Origin: Albizia julibrissin
Taxonomy: Eukaryota > Streptophyta > Magnoliopsida > Fabales > Fabaceae
Length of the DNA stretch: 64,000 nucleotides
Assembly: GCA_037074505.1 (NCBI GenBank)
Contig: CM073484.1
Location: 30,496,501 to 30,560,500 of the forward strand
Direction: 5' to 3'
How positions within the stretch are numbered: the stretch's first letter is position 1; the number at the start of each line of letters is the position of its first letter. Made by a program: the position numbers and the translations under genes. The notes beneath the pieces are model-generated. The model was not told where the DNA came from, ran no database searches, and worked only from the letters and a program-made list of their open reading frames with translations. This document shows positions 52,925 to 63,709 of this stretch, in pieces.

Positions 52925-53661
52925 TAGAGGTGGTAATATGGGTTGGACCGTGGGCTGAGCCCTCCTAACCCAACAAAATGAGCAGTTTTAGTTTTGTAAA
53001 ATTGAGATCATTTGAAAGCGGTTCTTTTAGGCCCGAACTCATATGATCTCAATCAGCAACAGGTTGGACCATCGGATTGGCAAGTTGTCCCATATTTTTT
53101 TATATATATATAACCCAAGACCAAGAGGCCAAAAGGCAAGAGCCCAAGACAACAAGACCCAAGTTCATCCAAAAGACCACCCAATTCCCTCTCCTACCCT
53201 AGCCTCCTATCACTCTTGGTAAGACTCAAATTAGCATAATATTATCTTTTACTTTGTTTTATTATCTATGGTAGCAGTGGATTACCTGTGAAAAAGTAAA
53301 CTGATCGAGCTCAAGAAAATCTTACAACTTCACATCATGCTTCAAATTCGAACACCATTAATATTAACTAATTATTTATTATTTTTAAGTTTTATTGAGT
53401 ATTAATGGCTTTTAGATTTATATTTATTTTGTCATGTGTGGAGATGAATATTTAATGAATTTTTAATTTCTTTTATGGTTTATGTTTGTAGAAAAACAGT
53501 TTTAGTATATTGTGTAAAAAAAATTTAAAATAATAATAATAATATGAATTGGGCAGGCCAACCATCGGTTATGATGCAATCCTTTTAGACATGAATCCAT
53601 ATGGCCCCAACCTATAACAAGTTAGCTCAAACCAGGTGGGCGAATCATATTACCACCCCTA
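52925..53661. mobile_element. hAT-like non-autonomous element
   Basis: The 737-bp element has 16-bp terminal inverted repeats, TAGAGGTGGTAATATG and the complement TAGGGGTGGTAATATG (one mismatch). It is flanked by GCTACATA (52917-52924) and GATACATA (53662-53669), 7 of 8 equal, the 8-bp target size of hAT elements. TAGGGGTGG(T/C)AA ends are widespread in plant hAT-type elements. No transposase frame is present. Inside, a (TA)5 tract lies at about 53101 and AAGACCAAGAGGCC words at 53118. Confidence 0.8.
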
Positions 53662-53828
53662 GATACATAAACACAACGTAAATTAGACATAGATTTTATT
53701 TATTTTGGGACGAAAAATTTAACTATCTTTACAAATAGTACAAATGGCACACTCAAAATAATCTTATAATAGACCACAAGTACATGATAGTGTCTTCACT
53801 TTTCTGCTAAACCATTGATTAAAAAAAA

Positions 53829-54248
53829 TCAAACATCATCACCATAAGCTCTAAAACGATAACGTTCTTGGTACGGACCATTGAACCAGAGGTCAGCCTC
53901 AAACCATTTAGGGTACCTAATAAGGTCACCTGCCTTAAACTGCATAAACTTCTTGCTCCCTTCAGGCACAACCCTTACTTCCCCTTCTTCTATGTACACC
54001 AATTGGTCCACCTGCCAGTCCCACGGCAACCGACACTTGCCCGTTTTCCACACCGACCATCCCGACACTCCGAGCTCTGCAAGCCTCTCGGCAGGCACGT
54101 TCCTTTCCACCCTCACTTTGTACAGTTCCTCCAATGGTTTCTCCACTCTCAGGGTGGCCTTTATGTGACATCTTTTAATACCACAGTTACCTAACTTTCT
54201 GTTCACAGGAAAATAAGTGGAGGTTGGATTTGTGAACACACTTGCCAT
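53829..54248 (-). CDS. Cupin (EutQ-like, DUF861-type), predicted plastid protein
   Basis: One exon encodes 139 residues. The ATG at 54248 has a favourable context (gacATGG). The first 30-35 residues are rich in Ser/Thr/Asn and basic residues with few acids (MASVFTNPTSTYFPVNRKLG), as in a plastid transit peptide. Residues 60-135 form a single small beta-barrel cupin of the cupin_3 type: GVSGWSVWKTGKCRLPWDWQ, VDQLVYIEEGEVRVVPEG, FKAGDLIRYPKWFEADLW. The usual His metal ligands of cupins are absent or replaced (Trp, Asp, Gln), as in many plant members, so metal binding and enzyme activity are uncertain. Full-length for the family (plant members about 100-140 residues). The upstream region is duplicated (54400-55075). 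It is an apparently intact host gene. Confidence 0.9.
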   Translation of the reverse strand: MASVFTNPTSTYFPVNRKLGNCGIKRCHIKATLRVEKPLEELYKVRVERNVPAERLAELGVSGWSVWKTGKCRLPWDWQVDQLVYIEEGEVRVVPEGSKKFMQFKAGDLIRYPKWFEADLWFNGPYQERYRFRAYGDDV

Positions 54249-54399
54249 GTCTGTTTTTGGGGGTAGAAGTCCGTTTCTTCACTTGCTAGACAGCTCAATC
54301 TGGAATAAGATCAACAGAGAATGAGTTTAGTTGTACTGAAGCGCTAAAACCTGAAGCATTGTCTCAGTCTCTCAGAGTAAAAAAGCTTGAATTGCTATT

Positions 54400-55075
54400 A
54401 CAGCTAATAATACACACAAGATGGAACACTCTGTTGAATATGTGAATTGTGAAGATTCTTTTTGTGTATATATGCTTTGGTTTATCTGACATGAAAGGAG
54501 CCAGGTATTGGTCCAAGAAATGACTGTTGGGACTAGCCAGTATAAACAAATTGAACAATAACATAAAAGAAAATTGAAGCTAATACACTCTAAGCGATTC
54601 ACAAGGGTCTTCTCAGTTTTGGACCGGAAAATGAGAGTAGATGCCTAGACAGCCGACATCTATGAAGCATAATTTTTAATCTTTAATTGGAAAAAAAAAA
54701 TCTTGATTATCTAAACCGCCAATGACACATTTCCTTGAAATGAGTCATTTTTCGACATTAAATGAAGAGAATCTAAATTCATTTGTTTGTTTTGACAAAT
54801 GTAATAGTTGATTGGCATGTTTAAAGGAATTGAAGATATCAGATATGTAGATCTAATTCAACATACTCCGGCAGGTAGGATGAATTGCTGTTCCGGTTAC
54901 ATAATACAGCTGAGAAGGAGCACTATTGAATATGGAAGTAAGAAAAAGCTTCTATTTCTACATTCTCTGATCAATCTGATAAGAAAGGAACCAGGTCTTT
55001 TTCAAGAGAGCGCTCTTGCAGCTTTGGCAAAGCTAAAATGGGTATAAACAGATTCAACAAGAACATAAAAGAGGC
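54400..55075. repeat. Direct duplication upstream of the cupin gene
   Basis: The stretch 54385-54575 and the stretch 54878-55075 are diverged copies in the same direction. Shared words include GAATTGCT(A/G)TT, GGAGCCAGGT / GGAACCAGGT, and GTATAAACAAATTGAACAAT against GTATAAACAGATTCAACAAG followed by AACATAAAAGA. The first copy covers the 5' flank of the cupin gene. The frame at 54808-55047 is part of the second copy and not a gene that I recognise. Confidence 0.65.
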
Positions 55076-56258
55076 TAGAGCCTAGTATGTTCGGAGGCCA
55101 AGAGGAAAACACAGGGCACAAACAACCTATTTTGGAGCTTGTCTTGATACAAATCTTATAGATAATTGGCAGATTGAAATTAAGCGCAACTGTAAGATAG
55201 AGTTATTTTTTGATGGGGGTTTGAAAGGTGAAAGCTCGTCATCCGCATCAGCCATAATGTACACCAGCGAAAAGGTTTTACAAGTGAAATAGGATGATCT
55301 ATAAATTCTAAAGTTTGATATTCTGAGTTTATCATCATCCTACCAGTTTCAAGGTAAAAGCAATTGTTAAGGCATAATTTAGGAGGTTATGGGTAAGGCT
55401 GCTATGTACCAAAACCAAATTCACTTTCCTATGAATTGAGAGACAGGGAAAGCATGCACGGCCCCCAAGCACAAGCGTTTTGGACTTGAATAAAACACTA
55501 GATCCACACACCTTTTGTTGTTACTTATTTACAGTAATGTGAAGCAGCAAATATCAAATTTTCAACTGTTTAGTCTTAATGATAGAAACTCTGGCATCAC
55601 TTCAAGATATCATAATCTGTTTCATTAAACTACATGAATGGAGCCCTTAATTTAATTGCCGAAAAGAATACACAAATAACCCTTCCATAGCCTTTAGTTG
55701 ATTTTCAGGGGCAAATTGTGATACTGGGAATCTTACAACACCAATTATGAGCTACCTTGTTTTCTTTATACAACCAAGGGATAACCCATAGAAAGACTCT
55801 TACTTAAACATGCGTTTTTGATGATGTAACATAAATTAACCACTTGTTCACTGCTTCTGAGCAGTGAAATTTGCAATAGAGAGACTCTTATTTATGATCG
55901 CAAAGATTATTTAGTTAAAGAAAGAAGACACTTGAGAAGGCCCTATGGCCCACTGTAACAAAATTTTCAGCCAACGGAAAACAATGTGGAAGATTAATTT
56001 ATAGCTCGATAACTTGAGGGGACCTAGTAAAGCGACAAAGTTGAGCAAGAACACCAAGGAGAAACCAAGAGAAAAATTCTAAAAAGCATAGTCTCACACA
56101 GTAATTGGTAGCCGAGAAATAAATAGCAGAATACTACAAATCTTCCGTTGATGGCTTATTCACCATATAGCATCCAAGAGAACTAGTACCCAAAACAAAC
56201 AAAAACAAGGGCATAGAAATGGAAAGAAAAAGGAAGTATACATAGTTTGCGTCTTACC
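55076..56258. other. Intergenic or intronic sequence with one small frame
   Basis: No gene family is recognised. On the minus strand 55255-55127 is a 42-codon frame that starts MADADDELSPFKPPSKNN; the context is unremarkable and I give it low weight. Two inverted repeats are present: TTCACTGC-TTCTGA-GCAGTGAA at 55847 and TAGGATGAT with ATCATCCTA around 55288-55344. If the possible exon at 56259-56340 is real, this stretch holds its intron. Confidence 0.35.
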
Positions 56259-56340
56259 TGTGCGAAATGCTCAGAGAAGGTAGAAGTCCGGAAGATGACG
56301 AGCAAATGCTAAACCCTCGAGGGAAAGAGAGGTTTATCCG
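56259..56340 (-). other. Possible non-coding first exon of a minus-strand transcript
   Basis: On the minus strand the stretch ends in TTCGCACAG/GTAAGAC, a near-consensus 5' splice site at 56259. It has no ATG, so it would be a leader exon. Its downstream partner is not identified; the cupin gene 2 kb further on the same strand is one candidate, a non-coding RNA another. Confidence 0.4.
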
Positions 56341-56600
56341 GCTGGGAAGAAAACTGGTCAGGTTTATATAATAGTCCACCGGGAACCGGAACTACCGGTC
56401 ACTTCTCTTTTTTATCTGCACTGGAGAAAATTTAGACGGTTTTTAGCCGTTAAACGTGTCTGCTTCAGGTGCGCAATTTTGTTGCCTGAAATGATATACA
56501 GCTGTGGTAGCTAAAAAACGAGGAGCAAGAAATTGAGAGCAAATCGATTAACTTCGATTACTCTCATTTTTCAAATAAAAAAAATAGAGAGAGATTTGGG
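56341..56600. promoter_or_regulatory. Probable bidirectional promoter region
   Basis: Lies between the possible minus-strand first exon and the possible plus-strand first exon. It is richer in G+C than its surroundings, with GGGAACCGGAACTACCGGTC at 56380 (inverted ACCGG words) and TTAAACGTGTCTGC. No clear TATA box can be chosen. The call rests on position and composition. Confidence 0.35.
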
Positions 56601-56602
56601 AT

Positions 56603-56737
56603 ATGGTATTGCTTCATCTTCAACCTATCGATGGCGTGTTACCGTTCGCTGGGCCGAGTTCTTTGGTACAGAAAAATGGCAGAAGAGAAGGAAGATTTCA
56701 GCGATGGAGAGCGCAAGCAGTTCCATCCAGAACCCAG
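56603..56737 (+). other. Possible upstream exon of the oxidoreductase transcript
   Basis: A G+C-richer stretch that ends CCCAG/GTTCCC, a usable 5' splice site at 56737. Three ATGs in different frames (56603, 56676, 56704) cross it. The frame from 56603 would join in phase to 59002 and add 45 residues; but the exon may equally be untranslated leader. I have no homology to decide. Confidence 0.35.
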
Positions 56738-59001
56738 GTTCCCATTTTTATTTTTATTTTTTTTCAATTTCTTAATTTACATGGTTTAGAGAAATTCTCA
56801 ATTTCCATTTTTTTTTTTTCCAATTTCTATGTTACATTACACTTCGTGCACTTTGCTAAAAGGCGTTCTTTCGTGTTTCCAATGGCAAGGGTAATCTGCC
56901 GTTGGCAACTGATAGAAATTGCAGTCATACAACAATGAAAGTCAAAACTCAATACTTTTTTTTTTTCGAAATAAAACTCAATACTCACTACCACCTCCTT
57001 TTTTACTTAAAAAATATCACTTTAATGAAAAAATTAAACTTATAAAATAAATCTTATATTAATAACTAGAAACAAGAAGTATTTTTTTAAGACATGTCAA
57101 TTTTAAGATTGGTTAATTATTATATAGTGTATATAGTAATCCTATAATTATAATAGCTAGATAACTGATATATAGTGATTTATCAAACTAGTTAATATGT
57201 TAATTGTTTATAAAAAATATGTGTGGATATTTTTAAAAATATCTCATTTAATTATTTATATTGAAATCTATCTAAAATGAAAACCTTCATAGTAAATATA
57301 AACAACAAGGATGATTTAAGGGAAAAAAACATAAATTTAGGAGATAAGATGAATTAATATAAGCAAACCCCATAACTAACTCCATCCAATATTATGAAAG
57401 AAATAATGTAACTTATCAACTCATAAATTAGTTTTTTAATTTTCTAAGTTGCAAAATTAATAATCGGGGTAATTATAACATTTCACCTTAAATGGATAGT
57501 ATAATTAATTAATTAATCTATTTTTTAATATAGTTAAACTCGTAATTAAAATTTAAGCAATTTTATTTATGAAAAACTCATTTCGGCATATCAATATTTA
57601 TAAGTATTATTAAGGTTAAGATGTAAAAATACCCATGAACTTTTCTCAAATGTGCATCCAACACCATAAACTTTTTTGAGATGTAAAAATGCATACACCG
57701 TTAATTGGTACAAATGTCTGTGTTTGTGGGACCCATATTATTATTTTTTTAGGTACAAAAATACCCATGAACTTTTCTCAGAAATGTAGCCAACATCATA
57801 AACGGTTTTTAGATGCAAAAGTGCCCATGAACTTTTTAAAATGGGGTAAAGATACACACACTGTTACCTAATACAAACTTCCATTTTGTGAGACCCACAT
57901 TATTATTTTTTAATGATTATTTAATTTTTTTTTTTTAAAAAAAACCTCTCCACCCCCTCTCTCTTCCCTACCTGTTCCTCTGATTTCCTGTGAGACCCTC
58001 TTCACTCCGATGATTCACTCTTCGTCGCTCTCAAACTCTCCACCAAATGGCTTTTAGTGTACAATCAATGAAAGTATCAATGTGATTATCACAAGCCTAG
58101 ATGAGAGTTTGATATAATGGATATAAGGACCCTATTAATAATATTCTATTATCTTTATTTGGGGAGAAAAAGTCTTTTAATATGGTTTAATACTTCAAGG
58201 GTTGAAACACCTTCAATTGAAGTATTTTGTTCACACTTCTTTTAATAACTTTTTTTTGTTTGAAAATAAATCAAAATCATTGATACCAAATTGATCACTA
58301 AGGGGCTATTTAGTACAAGGGCAGGGGAGAGATTTTTTTTTTTATTTGGATTTAATAAAATTAGAGATTGCTTACTAATTCAATTTTTTTATTCTCCCTT
58401 GACTAAAAGTTTAAATGAAATAAAAAGCAATCTCAAATTCTAAAAATTGCTTAAATTGACTCTCAATATAAAAGAAATAAATCAATCTTTTATACGTATG
58501 TATGTATGTATAGATAACTACGAGTATTAAAAAATAGGTAAAGACTCGATACATTAATTTATTTTGCAGCTTTATCCATCTGCCTTAATTGCCTAAAGTT
58601 CTAACCATACTGATTTCAGGCTAAATCTTACAATTTTGATATCAGGTGGCAACCAAACAGCTCGAGTTGATAAAATCTTAAACAATGCCATTTTTGTTTC
58701 ATTGATAGACGACTAAGATTGCTCAAAACAAACAATCCGCTCAAAATGATGTCAAGATTGTAAAATAAGCAAGAGTTAAAAAGCATCCTATGTGGTTGCT
58801 CAAATTTGCTAATGGTGAGACTGCACGATCAAAATGTTGCCACTACAGGTGTAAAGGATACATACGCTTAAAGTGAATTTTTATTAGCTCTGTTTTATTG
58901 ACTTTTTGGAATTTCAAATTGCATTTTATGGTGATTGTACAATGTAAAACTGAGACAAAATGCTTTTTCTTTTTTTTCTTTTTTTAAATTATTTACTTCA
59001 G
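56738..59001 (+). other. AT-rich stretch, probable first intron or intergenic
   Basis: No gene seen. It holds the tandem repeat at 57619-57945, a (TATG)3 run at 58496, and a weak inverted pair at 58305 (GGGGCTATTTAGTAC) and 58645 (GTGGCAACCAAACAGCTC), possibly a MITE. At 58784-58876 the plus strand reads WLLKFANGETARSKCCHYRC and then KGYIRLK, which recalls a BED-type zinc finger of hAT transposases. Confidence 0.4.
57619..57945 (+). repeat. Tandem repeat of about 140-160 bp, two units
   Basis: The two units share, in order, TACAAAAATACCCATGAACTT / ATGTAAAAATACCCATGAAC, CAACA(C/T)CATAAAC, TACA(C/A)(C/A)C(G/T)TTA and GTG(G/A)GACCCA(T/C)ATTATT. A third CCCATGAACTTTT word lies within the second unit at 57824. 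ACCCATGAACTTT words are common in plant DNA transposons, so the repeat is probably derived from one. Confidence 0.65.
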
Positions 59002-59007
59002 AGGATA

Positions 59008-62000
59008 ATGGAGAGTGTTGCAGTGAGTGGGGAAGTTGGTGGTGCTGGAGGAGCATACTCTTATGAAGCCTTGAAAAGATTAGACCAGTTATGGTCTGGC
59101 ATATGCTCAGCTCAAGCAGGTTCTTTAGAGTTTCACTTAAATTTTAATTATTCATATGATTAAAAGGATTCTCTCAATGTTTTGTAATCTTCAAATCCGT
59201 ATTATTTTTGTAGTTGTGCAAGAACCACAGAAAGTTGTCTCTACTATTCCGAGCGAGTTTCGCTCGTCTGATCTCTCCGGCGAAGAAGACTCATTCGATG
59301 TGTTAGTGTGTGGAGGTACTCTGGGAATCTTCATTGCTACAGCCTTGAGTGCTCGAGGTCTTCGAGTTGCCATTGTCGAAAGAAATAAGCTCAAAGGGGT
59401 ATGTTGAAAGTTATCCTTTCTTTCATATGTTTGCTTTGGTCATGTAGGTAAGATTTCAATCCATTGTGTCTCCCTAATTTTTTTTTAACCCTCCTATTCA
59501 CATTCTAAGGGGCTTTTTCCATCAAGGGATGCAAATGGTTATAACGGGTGCTTTAGGGAACCAATACACTTTTTAATAAATAATAACTAACTTGACCATT
59601 TTTCTCAATATCTACAAATTAGTTGTCTTTTTTGTTGAGATTAAAGGATTACATTGAAGTACAGAAAAATACTCTGAATATTGTTGATCTTTAGGAATAA
59701 AAGAGAATACAATGGAGCTTTTATATAGGCAACCTGATAGACTAACTCTAACCCCAGAAACTAATCTAATCAAATCTAATTAAATTGAATCAAATCATAA
59801 TATCTTAAAATATATTCTTAAAATATAATATCCATATCTAATCCTAATAAATACTAAATAATCAACCCTAATAATATCAATTATTTTAACATTAAACTTT
59901 GCATTCTCAACATTGCTCTTACACTTAGGACCGGGGAAGTAATTTTTAGCCATGCAATTCATATAGCCAGCCCCACTTAGTGCACAAGGCTTGTGTTGTT
60001 GTTGATTGATTAATTTGTACTTGTCTGCATTGTTTTGATTACTAGAGAGAACAAGAATGGAACATCTCAAGAAAGGAGCTTTCAGAGCTTGTAGAAGTTG
60101 GAGTCCTGGAAGAAGATGACATTGAAAGAGCCACAGCAGTTAAATTCAATCCTGTAAATTCCTGCACTTTTTCACTTTTGTGGTATTTTAAATTTATGAA
60201 GAATCAACTTGTGTAAGTTTTATTCAGTAGCTAATGTCTTGAAATCACTTAAGACTTATATTTCCATAGTCTCACATAACGCGTTCAAATTCTCTGACCC
60301 CATAAATGGTAGGCTATGAACTTCAACAATAGAATTCCAACTTGGCCTATTTCTGTGCTAAATAAAAGTCAAAAGCTGAATTTTTTGTTTTTACTTCAAA
60401 CTATTTATTTCTGATTTCTTTTTCACTTATTATCTGGAATGTCATGGATTCTGCAGAATAGATGCGGATTTCAAGGAAAAGGCGATATCTGGGTTGAGGA
60501 CATTCTTAATATTGGTGTCTCGTGAGTTTCTGTTCCCATGAACTACAGTACAATTTTATATACCTACAAAGAAAGAGGAAAAGTCTCATCCTGGATTTCA
60601 GTTATGAATGAATAATCTGATGCCTGATCTTATCAGTTCCACGGTTTATGCTGTAATAGTTTCCCATTCTGTGTATATGCAAAATTCCTCCTTGGGAAAA
60701 AAGGACAGAAAAATAGAAAATCACTATTTGCTTGGATTAGGGGGCATTTGGATATGGATTTGGGCCAAATCCATTATTTGGGTGGATAAATATTTATGGA
60801 TTTGGAGTTATTTCCAATACAAGTAAATTATCATTCCTGTTATGAGTCAAGCTTCTGTTGTTCTGACATTGGATTTACAACAACAGCAACAAAGCCTTTA
60901 TTCCATTAGGTGGGGTCGGCTACATGGATCACACGGTGCCATTGTGCTATGTCAAAAATCATAGATTTTGATATATTATTAATTAAAAGGTCTCTCTCTA
61001 TGACCTCATTGAGCGTATGTTTCGGCCTTCCTCGACCTCGTCTAACAGGACTTCATACTACTTGATCAACCCTTCTCACCAGAGCACTCAATGGCCTTCG
61101 CTGAACATGTCCAAACCACCTCAAACGATTTTCTACCATTTTTGCTTCAATAGGGGCCACTCCAACTCGTTCACGTATATGAGTATTACGAATCTTGTCT
61201 TTTCTTGTATGGCCACACATCCATCTGAATATCCTCATCTCAGCTACCCTCATTTTATGTTCATGTTGTCCCTTTAAAGCCCAACATTCACTACCATATA
61301 ACATTGCTGGTCTTATAGCAGTGCGATAGAACTTTCCTTTTACCTTATTAGGGACTTTACGATCACAAATAACTCCAGTAGCTTTTCTCCATTTATACCA
61401 TCCGGCTTGAATTCTATGATTGACATCTCCATCAATTTCACCATCTTGTTGTATAATTGATCTCAAATATCTAAATTTTGTCACTTGTGGGATGACTTGC
61501 CCTTCCAATTTAACTTCCACTTCTCTTTGGCCTTATCACTTATCAAACTTGCAATGCATATATTCAGTTTTACTCCTACTAAGACGAAAGCCCCTCAATT
61601 CCAAAGTCCGTCTCCATATCTCAAGTTTAGAATTAATATCTTCTCTGGATTCAGCCAACAAAACTATATCATCTGCAAAAAGCATGCATGTAGGGATCTC
61701 CTCTTTTATAGGCTCAGTTAGAACATCTATCACTAGGTTGAACAAATAAGGACTCAACGTTGATCCCTGATGTAGTCCAATCCTTATAGGAAAGTCCTTT
61801 ATAACACCTCCAGACGTTCTAACATTGGTTGTAACCCCCTCATACATGTCCTGAATGGCTTTAATATATGCAGCCCTTACCCCCTTCCGTTCCAAGGCTT
61901 TCTAAAGTACATCTCTTGGTACCCGGTCATACGCTTTTTCCAAATCAATGAAGACCATATGTAAATCTCTTCCTTTACTCCTATACTTTTCCATAAGCCC

Positions 62001-63709
62001 CCTTAATAAATAAATCGCTTCTGTTGTAGACCTTCTTGGCATGAATCCAAATTGGTTTTCCACAATATCAGTCTCCAACCTCAATATCTGTTCAATCACT
62101 TTTTCCCACAATTTCATTGTATGACTCATTAGCTTAATTCCTCTATAATTTGCACAATTCTGGATATCCCATTTATTCTTATAAATGGGAATCAAAGTAC
62201 TTTTTCTCCACTCATCCGGCATTTTCTTGATTCGTTAGATCTCATTAAATAATTTTGTGAGCCACCACACACGCTCTTCACCCAAACATTTCCAAACTTC
62301 AATAGGAATATCATCAGGTGCGACAACTTTACCATTATCCATTTTCTTAAGAGCTTCCTTAACCTCGACAATTTGAATCCTACGATAAAATGACTAGTTG
62401 AGATCACCTTCTCGAGTTGTCAAATCTTCCCAGTCACAATGCGACCCTCCCCCACCATCATTGAACAGCTTATAAAAGTAGGCTTCCCACCTATCCTTAA
62501 TATCTTCATCAGCAACCAAAACTTTTCCTTCGTCGTTCTTTATACACCTCACTTGGTCCAAGTCTCTCGATTTTCTTTTCTTGTTCTTTGCGATCTTGTA
62601 AATCTTGCGCTCTCCTGCCTTTGTTTCTAACTCCTTATAAAACTCCTCATATGCTTTATTACAAGCCTTGCTCATGGTCTTTTTAGCCTCCTTTTTAGCC
62701 ATGCGATACCTTTCCCAATTTTCAGCATTATTACATATGTGTGTGGCTTTAAAACAATCTTTCTTATGCTTAGTTTTTTCTTGAACACTTTCATCCCACC
62801 ACCAAGTCTCTTTATCTTGTCGACCGAGACCTTTTGATTCTCCCAAAGTTGCTTTAGCAACCTGCTGGACCTTTTCAAACATATTCTCCCACATGACATT
62901 AGCATTACTCTGTAACTTCCACTCCCCTTCCTCCAAGAGAATTCTCTTAAAAATCTCACTTTTCTCCCCCTTCAATTGCCACTACCTGACCCTTGGGTTT
63001 AGAATTTGAAATTTTTTATCCTACCCAAACTAAGGATTTTAAATGTGAGATTTTATATATAAAATGTAAATCCAAATCCATCTATCCGAAACGCATTCTA
63101 AATGAATATGATGTAAATGTTGTGCCCTATTTCTTCCTTGGTAATTGTATAAGCCTCTATCTTAATGATGTGAGATTAGTATCATGATTTTTTTGCTTTA
63201 CTACTCGAGTTGATTACCTCACATGCATTAAGCCAGCAAGTAAATGTTAAGCAATTTGGCCATGCAGTTGCTAATTAGGAATTCCAGTGAGGCATTATGA
63301 AGAAAAACACATGAAGATGCCATTAAAAAAGGACCTTGAAATAATATATTGGGTAATACCAAAAAGTTGATTATAGTTGGAGCAAAAGTGCTTACCAGCA
63401 CATTTATCATATTTAATTGCAAGGCATAAAGGAAGACGCTAAAATTCTATCTAGGCACCTCTCATGCATAAGCATTTTACTTTCACCAAATGCCTACACT
63501 TGACAAAAGAATAATTTTATTAGGAAATTCATTGTGCTGTGATGAAGATATAGATTTCCGTTTGCTATTGTATCTTAGTGGTCTTCTTTTATGTCAATGG
63601 CAGACCTGTAAAACTCATAGAAACTGTAAAAGAACGATTTGTCTCACTTGGTGGAATCATCTATGAAGGTTGTGGTGTATCCACCATTGATGTATATGAG
63701 GATGCTGCG
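59008..63709 (+). CDS. FAD-binding oxidoreductase, 5' exons (partial, runs off right edge)
   Basis: Five exons with GT-AG introns and matching phases: 59008-59119, 59214-59398, 60046-60153, 60457-60521, 63604-63709; a sixth may begin at 63998. They give 191 residues. The first 45 (MESVAVSGEVGGAGGAYSYE) carry no recognised motif. Residues 67-90 form a Rossmann FAD-binding fold: DVLVCGGTLGIFIATALSAR, then GLRVAIVER, with the usual GxGxxG reading GGTLGI. Next follow EWNISRKELSELVEVGVLEE and FQGKGDIWVEDILN, then PVKLIETVKERFVSLGGIIY, which is the helix preceding the FAD-binding C-terminal strands in the UbiH/lycopene-cyclase/geranylgeranyl-reductase fold. Substrate and compartment are unknown. 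The ATG at 59008 may not be the true start if an upstream exon joins at 59002. Intron 4 is enlarged to 3.1 kb by transposons. All exons are open, so the gene looks functional. Confidence 0.85.
60878..62986 (-). mobile_element. RTE-type LINE, 5'-truncated
   Basis: Reads right to left. The 3' end has CATGTAGCCGACCCCACCTA and GGCTTTGTTGCTGTTGTTG (complement of 60878-60935), the typical tail of plant RTE LINEs. Flanks TGACATTGGATTTA (60864-60877) and TGACCCTTGGGTTTA (62987-63001) look like a diverged target duplication. The 2.1-kb length and the lack of an endonuclease domain show 5' truncation. It lies inside the MITE-like element in intron 4. Confidence 0.87.
61053..62975 (-). pseudogene. RTE LINE reverse transcriptase, stops only
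   Basis: A single reading frame can be followed from 62975 to 61053 with a handful of stops and no frameshift that I can see. It holds a linker (62975-62394), the RT start (KALKKMDNGKVVAPDDIPIE, about 62370), MVFIDLEKAYDRVPRD (61910-61960), GLHQGSTLSPYLFNLVIDVL (about 61740) and the catalytic FADD in CMLFADDIVLLAES (about 61670). The C-terminal part is SECWALKGQHEHKMRVAEMR and RIFRWMCGHTRKDKIRN, typical of RTE. The stop at 61902 is Trp to TAG. The catalytic residues are preserved but the protein is broken and truncated. Confidence 0.88.

Larger units (their letters stand above)
60740..63098. mobile_element. MITE-like element in intron 4, split by the LINE
   Basis: The ends are inverted copies: GGGGGCATTTGGATATGGAT at 60740 and, on the complement, GAATGCGTTTCGGATAGATG followed by GATTTGG at the right end. 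Without the LINE it would be about 235 bp. The flanks are TTA (60737-60739) and TAA (63099-63101), which would suit a PIF/Harbinger-type insertion but are not identical. Moderate support only. Confidence 0.5.

Noticed and set aside
54808..55047. 79-codon plus-strand ORF as a gene
   Set aside because: It lies wholly in the second copy of the duplicated cupin upstream region and has no recognised motif.
55288..55344. C/D-box snoRNA at the TAGGATGAT/ATCATCCTA inverted repeat
   Set aside because: A CTGA follows a GATGAT, but the boxes are not in the right places for a C and D box pair, and no guide match could be tested.
58305..58661. PIF/Harbinger-type MITE from GGGGCTATTTAGTAC to CAACCAAACAGCTC
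   Set aside because: Only about eight end bases agree and no TTA/TAA duplication is present; too weak to list as an element.
61420..61749. Plus-strand ORFs over the LINE
   Set aside because: They are antisense shadows of the RT frame on the minus strand.
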